A program made the position numbers and the translations under genes. The notes under the pieces were generated by a model. It was not told the origin of the DNA. It saw only the letters and a program-made list of their open reading frames with translations, and searched no databases. Below are positions 1-8,585 of a stretch of 40,830 nucleotides of DNA, in pieces; the stretch's first letter is position 1, and each line of letters begins with the position of its first letter. Source of the stretch: Pseudonocardiales bacterium. Its GTDB lineage: Bacteria; Actinomycetota; Actinomycetes; Mycobacteriales; Jatrophihabitantaceae. Location of the stretch: NCBI GenBank assembly GCA_030840295.1, contig JAVEET010000293.1:1-40830 (forward strand), given 5' to 3'.

Positions 1-2537
1 AGCACCGTTGGCGGCGGATCGAAGACGCCGGTCAGCACCTTGACCAGCATTCGCGCCAGCAACCAGCCGGTCATTGCCCCGAAGATCAGGCCGCCGACCC
101 CCAGCACCAGGGTTTCGCTGGCGATGAAGGCCCGCAACTGCTTGGGTCGCGCCCCCAGCGCGGTAATGATCGCCAAGCTGCGGCGCCGTTCAGCCAGCCC
201 CAGGGCCAGCACCAGCCCCGCGGCGGACACCGCGATCAAGAGGGCGAAGGTGAGCTCCACCCGAGTCAGACCGACCAGATCCACTGCGGTCAAACTGGAA
301 CCGACCGTCTTGCGCACGGTGGCGATGTCGGTCACGGATGCCGAGGTACCCACCACCCGCTGAAGGTCACGGGCTATCGAGCCGATCTGCTTTCCGCCGG
401 TATCGACGAGGAAACTGCCGACTGCGTCGCTGCCGGTCCGCTGGGCGACGTAGTTCGCGTTGGTGACGAAGAAGCTGTCCTTCGGAGCCGTCGGGAACTC
501 CGACACGACCCCGACGTAGTGAAATGGAACCGCGATCCGGCGCTGGGTGCGAGCATCGACGAGCCGCAGGGTCAGCGTGTCACCGGTGTGGAGCTGATAA
601 TCCTTTACCGTCTCGGCAGACACCAGGATGGAGTCCGGTTGGTGCGCCAAGATCGACATCAGCCCGGCCGCGGTTCCGCCGCTGAAATATCCGTCCTGCA
701 ATGCGGTGGCGTGCCGAATGGTGTCCGGCCTGACCCCGTACAGGTCCTGCAGATCGGTGCCGATGTAGGCGAATCGGTGCTGAACCGGTTCCACCGCTCG
801 CACGCCGCTGACCGAAGCCAGTTGAGCTGCCGCCGCCGGCCCGACCGTCCGGCCCGGTGACTCGGTGACCGTCACATCGGCGCCGTTGGTGAGCTGTGCA
901 TCGGCCTCGGCCTGCTGACGGTAGGTGGCGTTGAAGGTTGCGGTGGACACCGCGAACGCCAGAGCCAACGCCAAAACCACCACCGCCTTGACCAAGGGCC
1001 GACGCTGGCGTGACATACCTGCGGCCACCGTCCCGGCCAACCGTCCGGCCAGCGGACGAAGCAGCCGGGAGGTGAGCGGTCGCCCTCGGCCCAGGGACAG
1101 GTCGGTGAGCCGCCAGATCAGCAGTCCGGCGCCCAGCCACAACAGGGCAGGACCGGCGAAAGCCCAATAGGACACCGAGATGGTCGGCACGCCCTCCGGC
1201 GCGAGCACAAGCTGATAGCCGTTTCGGCTGGTAGCGGTGAAGATCAGGCCAGACCCGATCAGGACCGCGATGTCGATTCCGTACCGCGCCCACCATGGGT
1301 AGTGGTGCGCGCCCACCACGGCGCGAGCGGAGTTGACGGTGCTCTGGTGGAGATCACGTCGAGCCGGCAACAGAATTGCGCCACCAGCTATCAGGATTCC
1401 CGCGCCGGCGGCCAGCCCGGCCCAGAGCGCCGCGGTTCCCGCCGAGGTACCGAAACCGGCGGAGGCGAACACGACGTAGCCGACGACCGCGGCTCCGGCC
1501 AGCCCGAGCACACATCCGATCACCGCGATGACGGCGGCCTCGACCGCAACCAGTCGGGCGAGTTGGCGCTCCGAGGCGCCCCGCACCCGGAGCAACGCTT
1601 GCTCGTTGCGGCGTCGCACCGAGCCTGCTGTCGCGATCGTGGCGGTGAGCAGAGCCGCCAGCACCGCCCCGGGAACCCCGAGGAACAAGAAGAGAACCTG
1701 GGCGTAGGCCGCGTCCTGTCGCGCCGCCCCGAGGGCGGCCCCGAGGTTGTTACCCACCACGGCTGCACCAGCGGTGGCTGCCTCCAGGTTGTGGGCCGCC
1801 GCCGTCACCGACGTGTAGGCGGCAGCCGGGTCAGCCGGCAGGTGATGCTCCCGTGCCACGTGGATCTGGGTTTTGATGAGATCCGGACGAGTGCCGGCGA
1901 GCGGGTCGAAGTAGCGGTGCCAACTGTTCTGCGGCAGCACCAGCACGTTGTCCGGCGGTGCAGTCGGCTGCGAACCGACCGGTGCCCCGACAGTCTGGAA
2001 GAGCGAATCCGCTTGCGGCAGATCGATGACGCCAGTCACCGTCAGCGTCACCGGAGCCAGGCCGGCGCGACCGAGGACGATCTTGTCCCCAGGCGCCGCG
2101 TGCAGGTTGGACGCGGTCTGTTGAGCCAGCAGGACGCCAGCATCGGCACCGGCCAGCGTCCGCAGCTCACCAGGAAACTGCGATCGGTAGGAATCCGGCA
2201 GACCGAGTACCACGCCGGCTCCGGTGCTCTGCCGACTGCCGCCCGTGGTCGCGGTCATACCGGTGGTGGCGGCGAAGTCCACCACCGCCGTTGCGCGCAC
2301 CGAATTCACTGCCCGCAATGCCGTCAGCACCGTAGCGGGATCAGCGCCGGAGTGAACCTGGACCTGCCAATCGACCGCGACCGAGCGGACCGCGCGGTCG
2401 GTCATGCTGGCCTTTGACTGGGCCAGGAACGAGCCGAGGCTGGCCAGCAGCGCGACGGCGACCGCTATACCCACCGCGCTGGAAAGGAGCCGGACAGGCT
2501 GGCGGGTAAGCAAGCCGGCCAACCAGGTGCGGGTCAT
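1..2537 (-). CDS. FtsX-like ABC transporter permease (3' end beyond window)
   Basis: Reading down from ATG at 2537 the frame stays open to base 1, giving at least 845 residues with no stop, so the C-terminus lies outside the window. The N-terminus reads MTRTWLAGLLTRQPVRLLSS followed by a hydrophobic segment, and the last visible residues (around LVKVLTGVFDPPPTVL) carry the FDPPP motif that closes the last transmembrane region of many actinobacterial FtsX/MacB permeases. Several hydrophobic clusters flank two large extracytoplasmic stretches, fitting the duplicated 8-10 TM architecture. The start overlaps the upstream ATPase stop as ATGA, so the two are translationally coupled. Family role: membrane subunit of an ATP-driven exporter or mechanotransmission complex acting on lipids, lipoproteins or peptides at the envelope. 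The substrate cannot be told. Confident in family, not in function. Confidence 0.9.
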   Translation of the reverse strand, partial: MTRTWLAGLLTRQPVRLLSSAVGIAVAVALLASLGSFLAQSKASMTDRAVRSVAVDWQVQVHSGADPATVLTALRAVNSVRATAVVDFAATTGMTATTGGSRQSTGAGVVLGLPDSYRSQFPGELRTLAGADAGVLLAQQTASNLHAAPGDKIVLGRAGLAPVTLTVTGVIDLPQADSLFQTVGAPVGSQPTAPPDNVLVLPQNSWHRYFDPLAGTRPDLIKTQIHVAREHHLPADPAAAYTSVTAAAHNLEAATAGAAVVGNNLGAALGAARQDAAYAQVLFLFLGVPGAVLAALLTATIATAGSVRRRNEQALLRVRGASERQLARLVAVEAAVIAVIGCVLGLAGAAVVGYVVFASAGFGTSAGTAALWAGLAAGAGILIAGGAILLPARRDLHQSTVNSARAVVGAHHYPWWARYGIDIAVLIGSGLIFTATSRNGYQLVLAPEGVPTISVSYWAFAGPALLWLGAGLLIWRLTDLSLGRGRPLTSRLLRPLAGRLAGTVAAGMSRQRRPLVKAVVVLALALAFAVSTATFNATYRQQAEADAQLTNGADVTVTESPGRTVGPAAAAQLASVSGVRAVEPVQHRFAYIGTDLQDLYGVRPDTIRHATALQDGYFSGGTAAGLMSILAHQPDSILVSAETVKDYQLHTGDTLTLRLVDARTQRRIAVPFHYVGVVSEFPTAPKDSFFVTNANYVAQRTGSDAVGSFLVDTGGKQIGSIARDLQRVVGTSASVTDIATVRKTVGSSLTAVDLVGLTRVELTFALLIAVSAAGLVLALGLAERRRSLAIITALGARPKQLRAFIASETLVLGVGGLIFGAMTGWLLARMLVKVLTGVFDPPPTV

Positions 2538-3298
2538 GCCCGGCCGCCGTCGAGCGTGTCCCTGGCCGCCTGGTTGCGCAGAGTTCCGTCATTCATTCGC
2601 CATTGCTCCGTCAGTCGTTCGGCAATCAGTGGATCGTGCGTGGCCACGACCAGGGCCGCATCGAGTTCCGCACTGGCCAACAGCAGTAAGTCGATCACCG
2701 CGCTCGCGGCTACATGATCGAGCTGGCCTGTCGGTTCGTCGGCGAGGATGAGGGCCGGCGCGGATGCCAGCACCCGCGCCACCGCCACCCGCTGGGCCTG
2801 ACCGCCGGACAGTTGCTCGGGCAGGGCGGCGCTGAGATCGGCCAGACCAACCCGTCCCAGAGCGTCCTTCGCTCGGGACCGGGCCAGCGCATCCTCGACG
2901 TCGCCCAGCAGTAGGGGCAGTGTCACGTTCTCGATGACCGACAGTGCCGGCAACAGGCTTGGGCCCTGGAAGATGACGCCGGTCCGGCCTGGGCGGTCGA
3001 TTGGATGACCGCCCAGGCCGGGCCAACTCAGCCGGCCGACGGTCGGGGGTTCCAGTCCGGCCAGCATGTGCAACAAGGTTGATTTGCCCGATCCGGACGG
3101 GCCGGTCAAGGCGATTCGCGCGCTGCGCGGCACCTCGCAGGTTATGTCGTAGGCCGCGACGACGGCCAACGGTCCCGTGCCGTAGGTCCGTCCCACACCC
3201 TCGCAGCGCACCAGGGGCGCGTCAGCCGATTGGCGGTCCAGCACCGCTGCCGTCGCGCCGGCGACAGTCGAATCGGAGGTGTCCTTCGGCCCGCTCAT
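2534..3298 (-). CDS. ABC transporter ATP-binding protein (MacB/LolD type), second ATPase
   Basis: A 254-residue nucleotide-binding protein. Visible motifs are Walker A GPSGSGKST near residue 66, Q-loop in GVIFQGPSLLP, signature LSGGQAQRVAVARVLA, Walker B LILADEPTGQLD and the switch His in VATHDP. These are the hallmarks of the LolD/MacB/FtsE family that works with FtsX-like permeases. It starts at ATG 3298 overlapping the stop of the preceding ATPase gene (ATGA), and its own stop overlaps the permease start, so the exporter genes form one coupled operon. Two different ATPases with one double-length permease suggests a heterodimeric ATPase engine; that pairing is inference. Confidence 0.93.
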   Translation of the reverse strand: MSGPKDTSDSTVAGATAAVLDRQSADAPLVRCEGVGRTYGTGPLAVVAAYDITCEVPRSARIALTGPSGSGKSTLLHMLAGLEPPTVGRLSWPGLGGHPIDRPGRTGVIFQGPSLLPALSVIENVTLPLLLGDVEDALARSRAKDALGRVGLADLSAALPEQLSGGQAQRVAVARVLASAPALILADEPTGQLDHVAASAVIDLLLLASAELDAALVVATHDPLIAERLTEQWRMNDGTLRNQAARDTLDGGRA

Positions 3299-4011
3299 GC
3301 AGCTATCCGTCCATCGGACAGGCTGATGACCCGATCCGCGGCGCGGGCGACGGCCGGGCTGTGGCTGGCGATGAGGATAGCGACGCCGGCGTTGGCTCGG
3401 GCCCGTAAGAGGGCCAGAACCTGTTGCTCGGTCACCGCATCCAGTTCTCCGGTGGGCTCGTCGGCGAGCAGTACCACCGGATCGTTCGCCAGGGCGACGG
3501 CAAGTCCGGCGCGCGCGGACTCACCGCCGCTCAGTTCATCCGGTTTGGCGTGCGCGCGATCCGCGATACCAAGTGACTCGAGCAGCTCGGCGACATCGGC
3601 GCGGTCAGCCGGTCGGCCGTTGGCAAGCTGCTGGGCCATGTCAACGTTCTGCGCGACGCTCAAGTGGGAGAACAGGTTTCCGGTCTGTAGCAGCAGTCCG
3701 ATGCGCCGCGCGCGAAGCCGGGCCCGGATCGGCTCGGGCTGGTGGCTGATCCGCCAGCCGGCGACCCGCACGGTGCCGCCGTCCGGCTCGTCGAGGCCGG
3801 CCAGGCAGGAGAGCAGGGTTGACTTCCCGGAGCCGGACGGCCCGACCACCGCGACCAGCTCACCGGCGTCGAGCCTGATCGAAACACCTTGCAACGCAAG
3901 GGTTTCCTCGTCACCGGCCCGGAAGAACCGGTACAGCGAGCTGGCTTGCAACGCTGCATCGACCGATCCGCGCTCCCTGGCGGACGGGTCATCGGGCGCA
4001 TCCGCGCGCAT
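3295..4011 (-). CDS. ABC transporter ATP-binding protein (MacB/LolD type), first ATPase
   Basis: About 238 residues from ATG 4011, which overlaps the stop of the upstream lipoprotein gene by one base (TGATG); an in-frame start at 4050 would lie inside the lipoprotein gene and is less likely. Motifs: Walker A GPSGSGKST, Q-loop GLLLQTGNLFS, signature LSGGESARAGLAVALA, Walker B VVLLADEPTGELD, and a His switch (IASHSPAV). The signature has Glu rather than Gln at its fifth position and Ala-Gly where most family members have Gln-Arg, so the site is a little divergent from its neighbour. It probably pairs with the ATPase encoded at 2534-3298 to energise the FtsX-like permease. Confidence 0.92.
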   Translation of the reverse strand: MRADAPDDPSARERGSVDAALQASSLYRFFRAGDEETLALQGVSIRLDAGELVAVVGPSGSGKSTLLSCLAGLDEPDGGTVRVAGWRISHQPEPIRARLRARRIGLLLQTGNLFSHLSVAQNVDMAQQLANGRPADRADVAELLESLGIADRAHAKPDELSGGESARAGLAVALANDPVVLLADEPTGELDAVTEQQVLALLRARANAGVAILIASHSPAVARAADRVISLSDGRIAA

Positions 4012-4631
4012 CAGCCCCGCCACGCGAACGAGTCGGTGACCTTGCGCCATGGGTCGACGTTGTCCGAGCCGACCGGCGCCGACAGCGTCAGCACCACCTC
4101 GTGACCGGCACGCCAGAACTCATACCGCTCGACTGCTTCCACCGCCACCTTGCCGGTGACCGCGTTCGGCGCCGAGTGCGCCTGGTACGTCAACACCACC
4201 GCGGTACCGGCGTGCCGGCTCGCGGATGCGACCTTGCCCGCCGAGAAACCGGTCGCGGTCGTCTGGATCTTTGGCAGCTCGACCGACCGGGCGGACTCGA
4301 CGGTGGGAGCAACGACAGCCGCGACGGTGTTCAACGCGATGCTGTTGTACTTGTCGCTGAACAGGGTCGTCGTCCCGGTGCTGGTCTGGGCCCACCCCTC
4401 GGGCACCGTCACCGTGAACTGCCCGGCCGGATCGCTGAACGTGACGAAGGCCTGGCTGTCCGGGATGTCTCCACCCGGATTCGTCTCGACACCGGAAGCC
4501 GTCGCGCTACCACCCGGCGCCGAGCTGCCATGGGACGTCGGCGTCGCCGAGTTGCCACCACAGGCGACCAGGGTTAGGACCGACGCTGCCGCTAGCCATC
4601 CGCAGGTGACCCGTCGTTGTTTCCAGACCAT
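4011..4631 (-). CDS. Lipoprotein, PsbP/LpqN-like, first gene of the exporter operon
   Basis: A 206-residue secreted protein with a typical lipoprotein signal: basic n-region (MVWKQRR), hydrophobic stretch and lipobox LVAC with Cys at about residue 24, followed by a Gly/Ser/Thr-rich linker. The mature part (FSDPAGQFTVTVPEGWAQ and onward to a terminal SFAWRG) resembles the PsbP/Mog1-like fold seen in LpqN-type lipoproteins: beta-rich, with a conserved 'P.GW' and a closing 'S..W/F'. That assignment is by eye. It is the first gene of a coupled unit with the two ATPases and the permease, so an extracytoplasmic partner or substrate-handling role for the exporter is plausible. Confidence 0.8.
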   Translation of the reverse strand: MVWKQRRVTCGWLAAASVLTLVACGGNSATPTSHGSSAPGGSATASGVETNPGGDIPDSQAFVTFSDPAGQFTVTVPEGWAQTSTGTTTLFSDKYNSIALNTVAAVVAPTVESARSVELPKIQTTATGFSAGKVASASRHAGTAVVLTYQAHSAPNAVTGKVAVEAVERYEFWRAGHEVVLTLSAPVGSDNVDPWRKVTDSFAWRG

Positions 4632-4810
4632 GTGAGTCCCATCGTCATCAGCTCTGTCGGCGCCGAGCTCACGGTGCCGTGCTCGACGCTAGGCATGGGC
4701 TGGTAAGCGGATGGATCGCTCAGGGTTAGCGGACGGCAAAAAATCCGCCACCGGTCCGCGACTCAGCAGGACGGTGCCAGACTTCGGTGACAAGCACGGA
4801 AAGGAAGTTC
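4632..4810. promoter_or_regulatory. Divergent intergenic region, exporter operon / histidine kinase
   Basis: The only space available for promoters of both the exporter operon (leftward) and the kinase (rightward). A Shine-Dalgarno-like GGAAAGGAAG lies just before ATG 4811 and sets the kinase start. I could not identify convincing -10/-35 pairs or an operator. Confidence 0.35.
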
Positions 4811-6094
4811 ATGAGACGCCGGATCACCGTGCTCGCCTCGCTCACAGCCGCGCTGGCCGTCCTGCTGTTCGCGATCCCGCTCGGGGTGGCCGTGGCCAGG
4901 TACCTGGTGAGCGACGAGCGGCTGGAACTGCAACGCAACGCCGCCAGCGTCGCGGCCAAGGTCTCCGGTGACCTGGGCCGCGCCCAAGCCGAAGCCGGCA
5001 ACGCCGAACCGGGGACGACGATCAGCGTCTACGACGCCACGGGCACCCGCGTAGGCGGTTCGGGACCCGTGCAGGCCGCACCGGTGGTCCGAGCCGCAGT
5101 CTCCGGGACGGCCGCGGCCGGGTCGGTGGACGGACGGATCGCTGCAGCCGCTCCGGTTTCCGACGGCGACACGATAACCGGAGTCGTGCTGATCACCTCC
5201 TCCCACGCCCAGGTCAACCAGCGAATCGCCGTGGCTTGGGCCGCCATGCTCGGCCTGGGCTTGGTTGCGGTCGGCGCGACCGCGGTCATGGCCGGACGGT
5301 ATTCGCGCCGTCTCGCCGGTCCGTTGGAAGAGCTTGCCGTCTCCGCCGGCCGGATCGGTGAGCCGGATTTCGCGGCCAGCTCAGCCCGTTCCGGTATCGA
5401 TGAACTCGACACCTTGAGGGCGGCCCTCGCCGAGAGTTCGGAGCGAATCGATCGGATGCTCCAGCGCGAACGAGCATTTTCCGCCGATGCATCCCACCAG
5501 CTCAGGACCCCGCTGACCGGGATGCGGCTCGAACTCGAATCGGCGCTCGATGATCCCGGCATCGACCTTCGGGCCGCCGTCACACGCGCCCTGACGACGG
5601 CGGACCAGGTGGAGGACACGATAGCCACGTTGTTGTCACTGGCCCGCGATCAACCCCGTCCAGCCGTCGTGGACGCCGGTTCGTTGCTGGCGCGAGTACA
5701 TCTTCGGTGGCACGGTCGGCTGGCTGCTCTGGGACGCCCCCTGCGCATCAGCGCTGTGCCCGATCCGGCCTCGCCGCTGCGGATCTCCCCTGGAGCCGCA
5801 GAGCAGATCCTCGATGTGTTGGTGGACAACGCCCTGCAGCACGGCCAGGGCGCGATCACGGTCACGGTTCGCGAGTTGGCGGGGACGATCGCGATCGACG
5901 TCTCCGATGAGGGACCCGCGCTCTCGCTGGACTCCACAGGGCTGTTCGCCCAGCGGCCGGCTGACCAGACCCACCACGGCCGGGGACTTGTGCTGGCGCG
6001 CATCCTGGCCGAGGCCGAGGGAGCCCGCCTGCACCTGAGCCGTAACGATCCGCCGACCTTCACCCTGCTGGTCACCGAACAGGACGCGCCCTGA
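4811..6094 (+). CDS. Sensor histidine kinase (orphan in this window)
   Basis: A 427-residue membrane kinase. TM1 is about residues 6-31, an extracytoplasmic sensor of about 105 residues follows, TM2 is about 139-161, then a HAMP-like linker. The HisKA H-box is AFSADASHQLRTPLTGM with the phosphorylated His near residue 229. The catalytic domain shows an N-box (LDVLVDNALQHGQG), a short G1 region (DVSDEGPAL) and G2 (HHGRGLVLARILAEAEGARL). ATG 4811 is chosen because of the strong purine-rich ribosome site just upstream; a GTG at 4787 is in frame but lacks one. No response regulator lies on either side, which is unusual. Divergence from an ABC exporter/lipoprotein operon suggests it senses envelope stress or the exporter substrate, as BceS-type kinases do; that is inference. 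Confidence 0.9.
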   Translation: MRRRITVLASLTAALAVLLFAIPLGVAVARYLVSDERLELQRNAASVAAKVSGDLGRAQAEAGNAEPGTTISVYDATGTRVGGSGPVQAAPVVRAAVSGTAAAGSVDGRIAAAAPVSDGDTITGVVLITSSHAQVNQRIAVAWAAMLGLGLVAVGATAVMAGRYSRRLAGPLEELAVSAGRIGEPDFAASSARSGIDELDTLRAALAESSERIDRMLQRERAFSADASHQLRTPLTGMRLELESALDDPGIDLRAAVTRALTTADQVEDTIATLLSLARDQPRPAVVDAGSLLARVHLRWHGRLAALGRPLRISAVPDPASPLRISPGAAEQILDVLVDNALQHGQGAITVTVRELAGTIAIDVSDEGPALSLDSTGLFAQRPADQTHHGRGLVLARILAEAEGARLHLSRNDPPTFTLLVTEQDAP

Positions 6095-6131
6095 CCTGCT
6101 GCCCGAGCCACCGACGAGAGCACAACGCGAC

Positions 6132-6148
6132 GCCACGTCCGCGGTGGC
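6132..6148 (+). terminator. Weak hairpin after the histidine kinase gene
   Basis: GCCAC and GTGGC arms separated by seven bases lie about 40 bases after the kinase stop. A short palindrome GAGGAATTCCTC follows at 6181-6192. Neither has a T-run, so termination is only a suggestion. Confidence 0.25.
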
Positions 6149-6221
6149 TACTTCGCCGGGGACCGCAGCGGCGAGCACGCGAGGAATTCCTCAGAACGCC
6201 GCCCGCTGAGCGAGCGGCCGA

Positions 6222-7511
6222 TCATCGGCGCGCGAGGCCTTCGAGCACGCTCCGATCCAGCGGTGCCGTCTCTTCGAGCAGGGCCGCGATGTCGTCCTCG
6301 CTGATCGCCGCGCAGTCCAGCCCTCGGCACAGGTAGCCCGCAAGCGCCTGCGCGGTCGCCGGTTCGTCGATGATGCCGCCCGCCGACCTCGACCGGTAGC
6401 GCTGCAGGCGAGCCACCGCGGCCGGCATCGAGTCGCGGTAGAAGGCGAAGGTGGCGGCGAATCGAGTAGGTAGCTGCGCGGGGTGCAGGTCCCAACCCTG
6501 ATAGAACCCGCGTTCCAGGGACCGCCGTACCAGCCGGGCGTGCAACTGCCACCCGGCGTGCACGTCCGCGGCTTCACCGATCGGCAGGATGTTGGTCGAA
6601 CCGTCCGAGAGCGGTACGCCAGTGCCTGCTGCCGCCACCTGCATCACCGCCTTGGCGTAGTCGGCGGCCGGGTGGTCCATGCTCTGAAATGCGGCGGCGA
6701 TTCCGACTGAGGCCGAGTAGTCGTAGGTGCCGTAGTGCAATCCGATACACCGTCCGTCACTGGCCTGGATCATTCGGCTCAGCAGGGTGGTGCCATCCGA
6801 GCTGAGAATGGCCTGCGGTGTCTCGACCTGGATCTCGAAACGCAGTCGACGCTGCCGTAGGCGGTGGTCCACCTCGAGTTGGGCACAGATCTGCGTCATG
6901 GCCACGACCTGGGCCACCGAGGTGGCCTTCGGCAGGGTGATCCGGAAGCCGTCGGGTAGGCCGTCGCCGGGCGAGGCCACCGCAGGGTCGGCCGCGGTGA
7001 GCAGTGTGCTGAGGAAGAGCTGCAGGGTGCGGACGGCTCGGCGCCGCGTCGGTCCCTCCAACGACTTCACCCGGAGTCCGATCGCGACCGGAACGGTGCC
7101 CTCGGCAATCGAGTCCGACAGCGATATCGCAGCCGCGACAACGTGCTCGTCCTCCTCGGAGTCGGCACGGTTGCCGTACCCGTCCTCGAAGTCAATCCGC
7201 AGGTCCTCGATCGGCTCCCGCGACAGCTTGGCCCGGACCTTCGCGTCCAGGTCCCCAGCGGGCAACTGCGACCGACGCGGGACGTGCGCGTCGATCGGCC
7301 CGTACTCATCGAGACATTCCAGCGCAGCGCTGCGCCATTCGGCCACGGTTGCGGCGTGGTACCGGTCGCCCGGCACGTAGACCGTGTGGACCGGTTGGCG
7401 GCTGCGCATCGGCCCGGGGTAGCGGGTGTCCCGCTCGTGGTCATCTGCACTGAGCAGGTCGTCCAGCCGACGCATCAGATCGGCGGTCACCTCGGATGTC
7501 TCAGGGGTCAC
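6222..7511 (-). CDS. DUF6986 protein, HpcH/HpaI aldolase / citrate lyase beta-like
   Basis: A 429-residue protein I recognise as the DUF6986 type often annotated as aldolase or malate-synthase-like. TIM-barrel features of the CitE/HpcH group are visible: an early Arg/Asp-rich segment (IDFEDGYGNR, near 110), the acidic metal-binding segment in EIQVETPQAIL (near 229), and GLHYGTYDYSASVG with a conserved Asp, then a C-terminal WDLHPAQLPTR typical of lyases whose tail closes the barrel. Start is GTG 7511, preceded by GGAGGG; that site sits in a self-complementary CCTCCGGAGG. It follows allantoicase by 23 bases, so it is the last gene of the ureide operon. The island has no recognisable ureidoglycolate lyase; a role on ureidoglycolate or in glyoxylate condensation is inference, not demonstrated. 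Confidence 0.82.
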   Translation of the reverse strand: MTPETSEVTADLMRRLDDLLSADDHERDTRYPGPMRSRQPVHTVYVPGDRYHAATVAEWRSAALECLDEYGPIDAHVPRRSQLPAGDLDAKVRAKLSREPIEDLRIDFEDGYGNRADSEEDEHVVAAAISLSDSIAEGTVPVAIGLRVKSLEGPTRRRAVRTLQLFLSTLLTAADPAVASPGDGLPDGFRITLPKATSVAQVVAMTQICAQLEVDHRLRQRRLRFEIQVETPQAILSSDGTTLLSRMIQASDGRCIGLHYGTYDYSASVGIAAAFQSMDHPAADYAKAVMQVAAAGTGVPLSDGSTNILPIGEAADVHAGWQLHARLVRRSLERGFYQGWDLHPAQLPTRFAATFAFYRDSMPAAVARLQRYRSRSAGGIIDEPATAQALAGYLCRGLDCAAISEDDIAALLEETAPLDRSVLEGLARR

Positions 7512-7534
7512 GGCAATCCCTCCGGAGGTCAGGC

Positions 7535-8572
7535 TCAGTCGAAGAAGGTAGCTGGGTCGATACCGATGGCGAGATCCGGCGGGAGCAGGGACAGCCAGCG
7601 GCTCGCCACGTCGGATTTCGCCACGTCGGTCAACCGCCCGTTGACCCGCAACCGTGACAGGCCGCCGTCGGGAAAGACATCCACTCGCACCTCAGTCACA
7701 GCTTCGCGCTGGGCAACCGGAAAGCGATGTACGGTGTCAGGTTGCAACCGGGTCAGGCCGAGCAGTTCCGTCCCGGTGCTGGCATCGGTCAGCCGAACCT
7801 GCCCCGGCGCATTGCCGACGAACCGTGAGGTATCGATGACGACATCATCGACGAAGGCCGCCCCCGCCAGGACAACGGTGACCCAGTCATTTCCATCGTC
7901 CCGCCGGCGGGCGGTCTCCCAGCCGTCCGACATCACTCGCGAGCGACCCGGGGCGATCAGGTTGGCCGGTGAGGCGTAGAACATGTTGCTGCAGCCGGTT
8001 ATTCGGGCGCCGTGGACGGTTGCAGCCAGGTCGATGCGGCCGCCCAGGAACCTCGGGTCGGCGACGATCTCGCCGTGCACCCTCAACCGGGCGACCCCAC
8101 CGTCGGGGTAGATGCTGAGTCGGAGGTGGGTGATCAGTCGCTCGGCCACCGAGATGGCAAAGGCGTTTGCCGTGTCGCCGTCGAGTTCGGTCTTGTCCAG
8201 CAACGGCATCCAGGACGCCGCGAGGACCTCGTCCGGACTGGGATAGCCGAGCAGGGTGGTGCCCTCGATCGACGCGAACGGCGGGAAGTTACCGGTGAAG
8301 AAGGCCGTATCCACCACGACACCACGGATCACTGCCGGTGCACCGAGGCGGATGACGGCCCAGTCGACGCCCTGCCCGCGATCCTGCCTGCGGCGGCGAG
8401 TCTCCCAGCCGTCGTAGACCTTTCCACGTGAGGAGAAAGCGGTGGCGTCGTGAACCGCCGGGCCGTCAATTATCAGGTTGTCCGCCGGGGCGAAGAGCTC
8501 GTCGCTGGTGGCGATCACGCTGCCACCGATACTTCGTGCCGCTACCTCGGGCCAGGCTGTGAAGTCGGTCAT
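7535..8572 (-). CDS. alc: Allantoicase
   Basis: Allantoate amidinohydrolase, which splits allantoate into ureidoglycolate and urea. The protein of about 345 residues shows the two repeated allantoicase domains: DELFAPADNLI with GKVYDGWETRRRR in the first half, and NMFYASPANLIAPG with MSDGWETARRR in the second, each followed by a beta-jelly-roll-like stretch (WVTVVLAG, VDVFPDGGLSRLRVNG). I choose ATG 8572 (MTDFTAWPEV); a longer frame to 8623 would run into allB. The gene begins 13 bases after the allantoinase stop with an AGGTG motif upstream, so it is co-transcribed with allB. The urea produced feeds the urease encoded about 5 kb away. Confidence 0.95.
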   Translation of the reverse strand: MTDFTAWPEVAARSIGGSVIATSDELFAPADNLIIDGPAVHDATAFSSRGKVYDGWETRRRRQDRGQGVDWAVIRLGAPAVIRGVVVDTAFFTGNFPPFASIEGTTLLGYPSPDEVLAASWMPLLDKTELDGDTANAFAISVAERLITHLRLSIYPDGGVARLRVHGEIVADPRFLGGRIDLAATVHGARITGCSNMFYASPANLIAPGRSRVMSDGWETARRRDDGNDWVTVVLAGAAFVDDVVIDTSRFVGNAPGQVRLTDASTGTELLGLTRLQPDTVHRFPVAQREAVTEVRVDVFPDGGLSRLRVNGRLTDVAKSDVASRWLSLLPPDLAIGIDPATFFD

Positions 8573-8585
8573 CGACGGCACCTGC

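Noticed and set aside
580-1296. Separate minus-strand gene of 238 residues
   Set aside because: Arg/Gly-rich frame inside the permease; the correct frame reads through with typical membrane-protein content.
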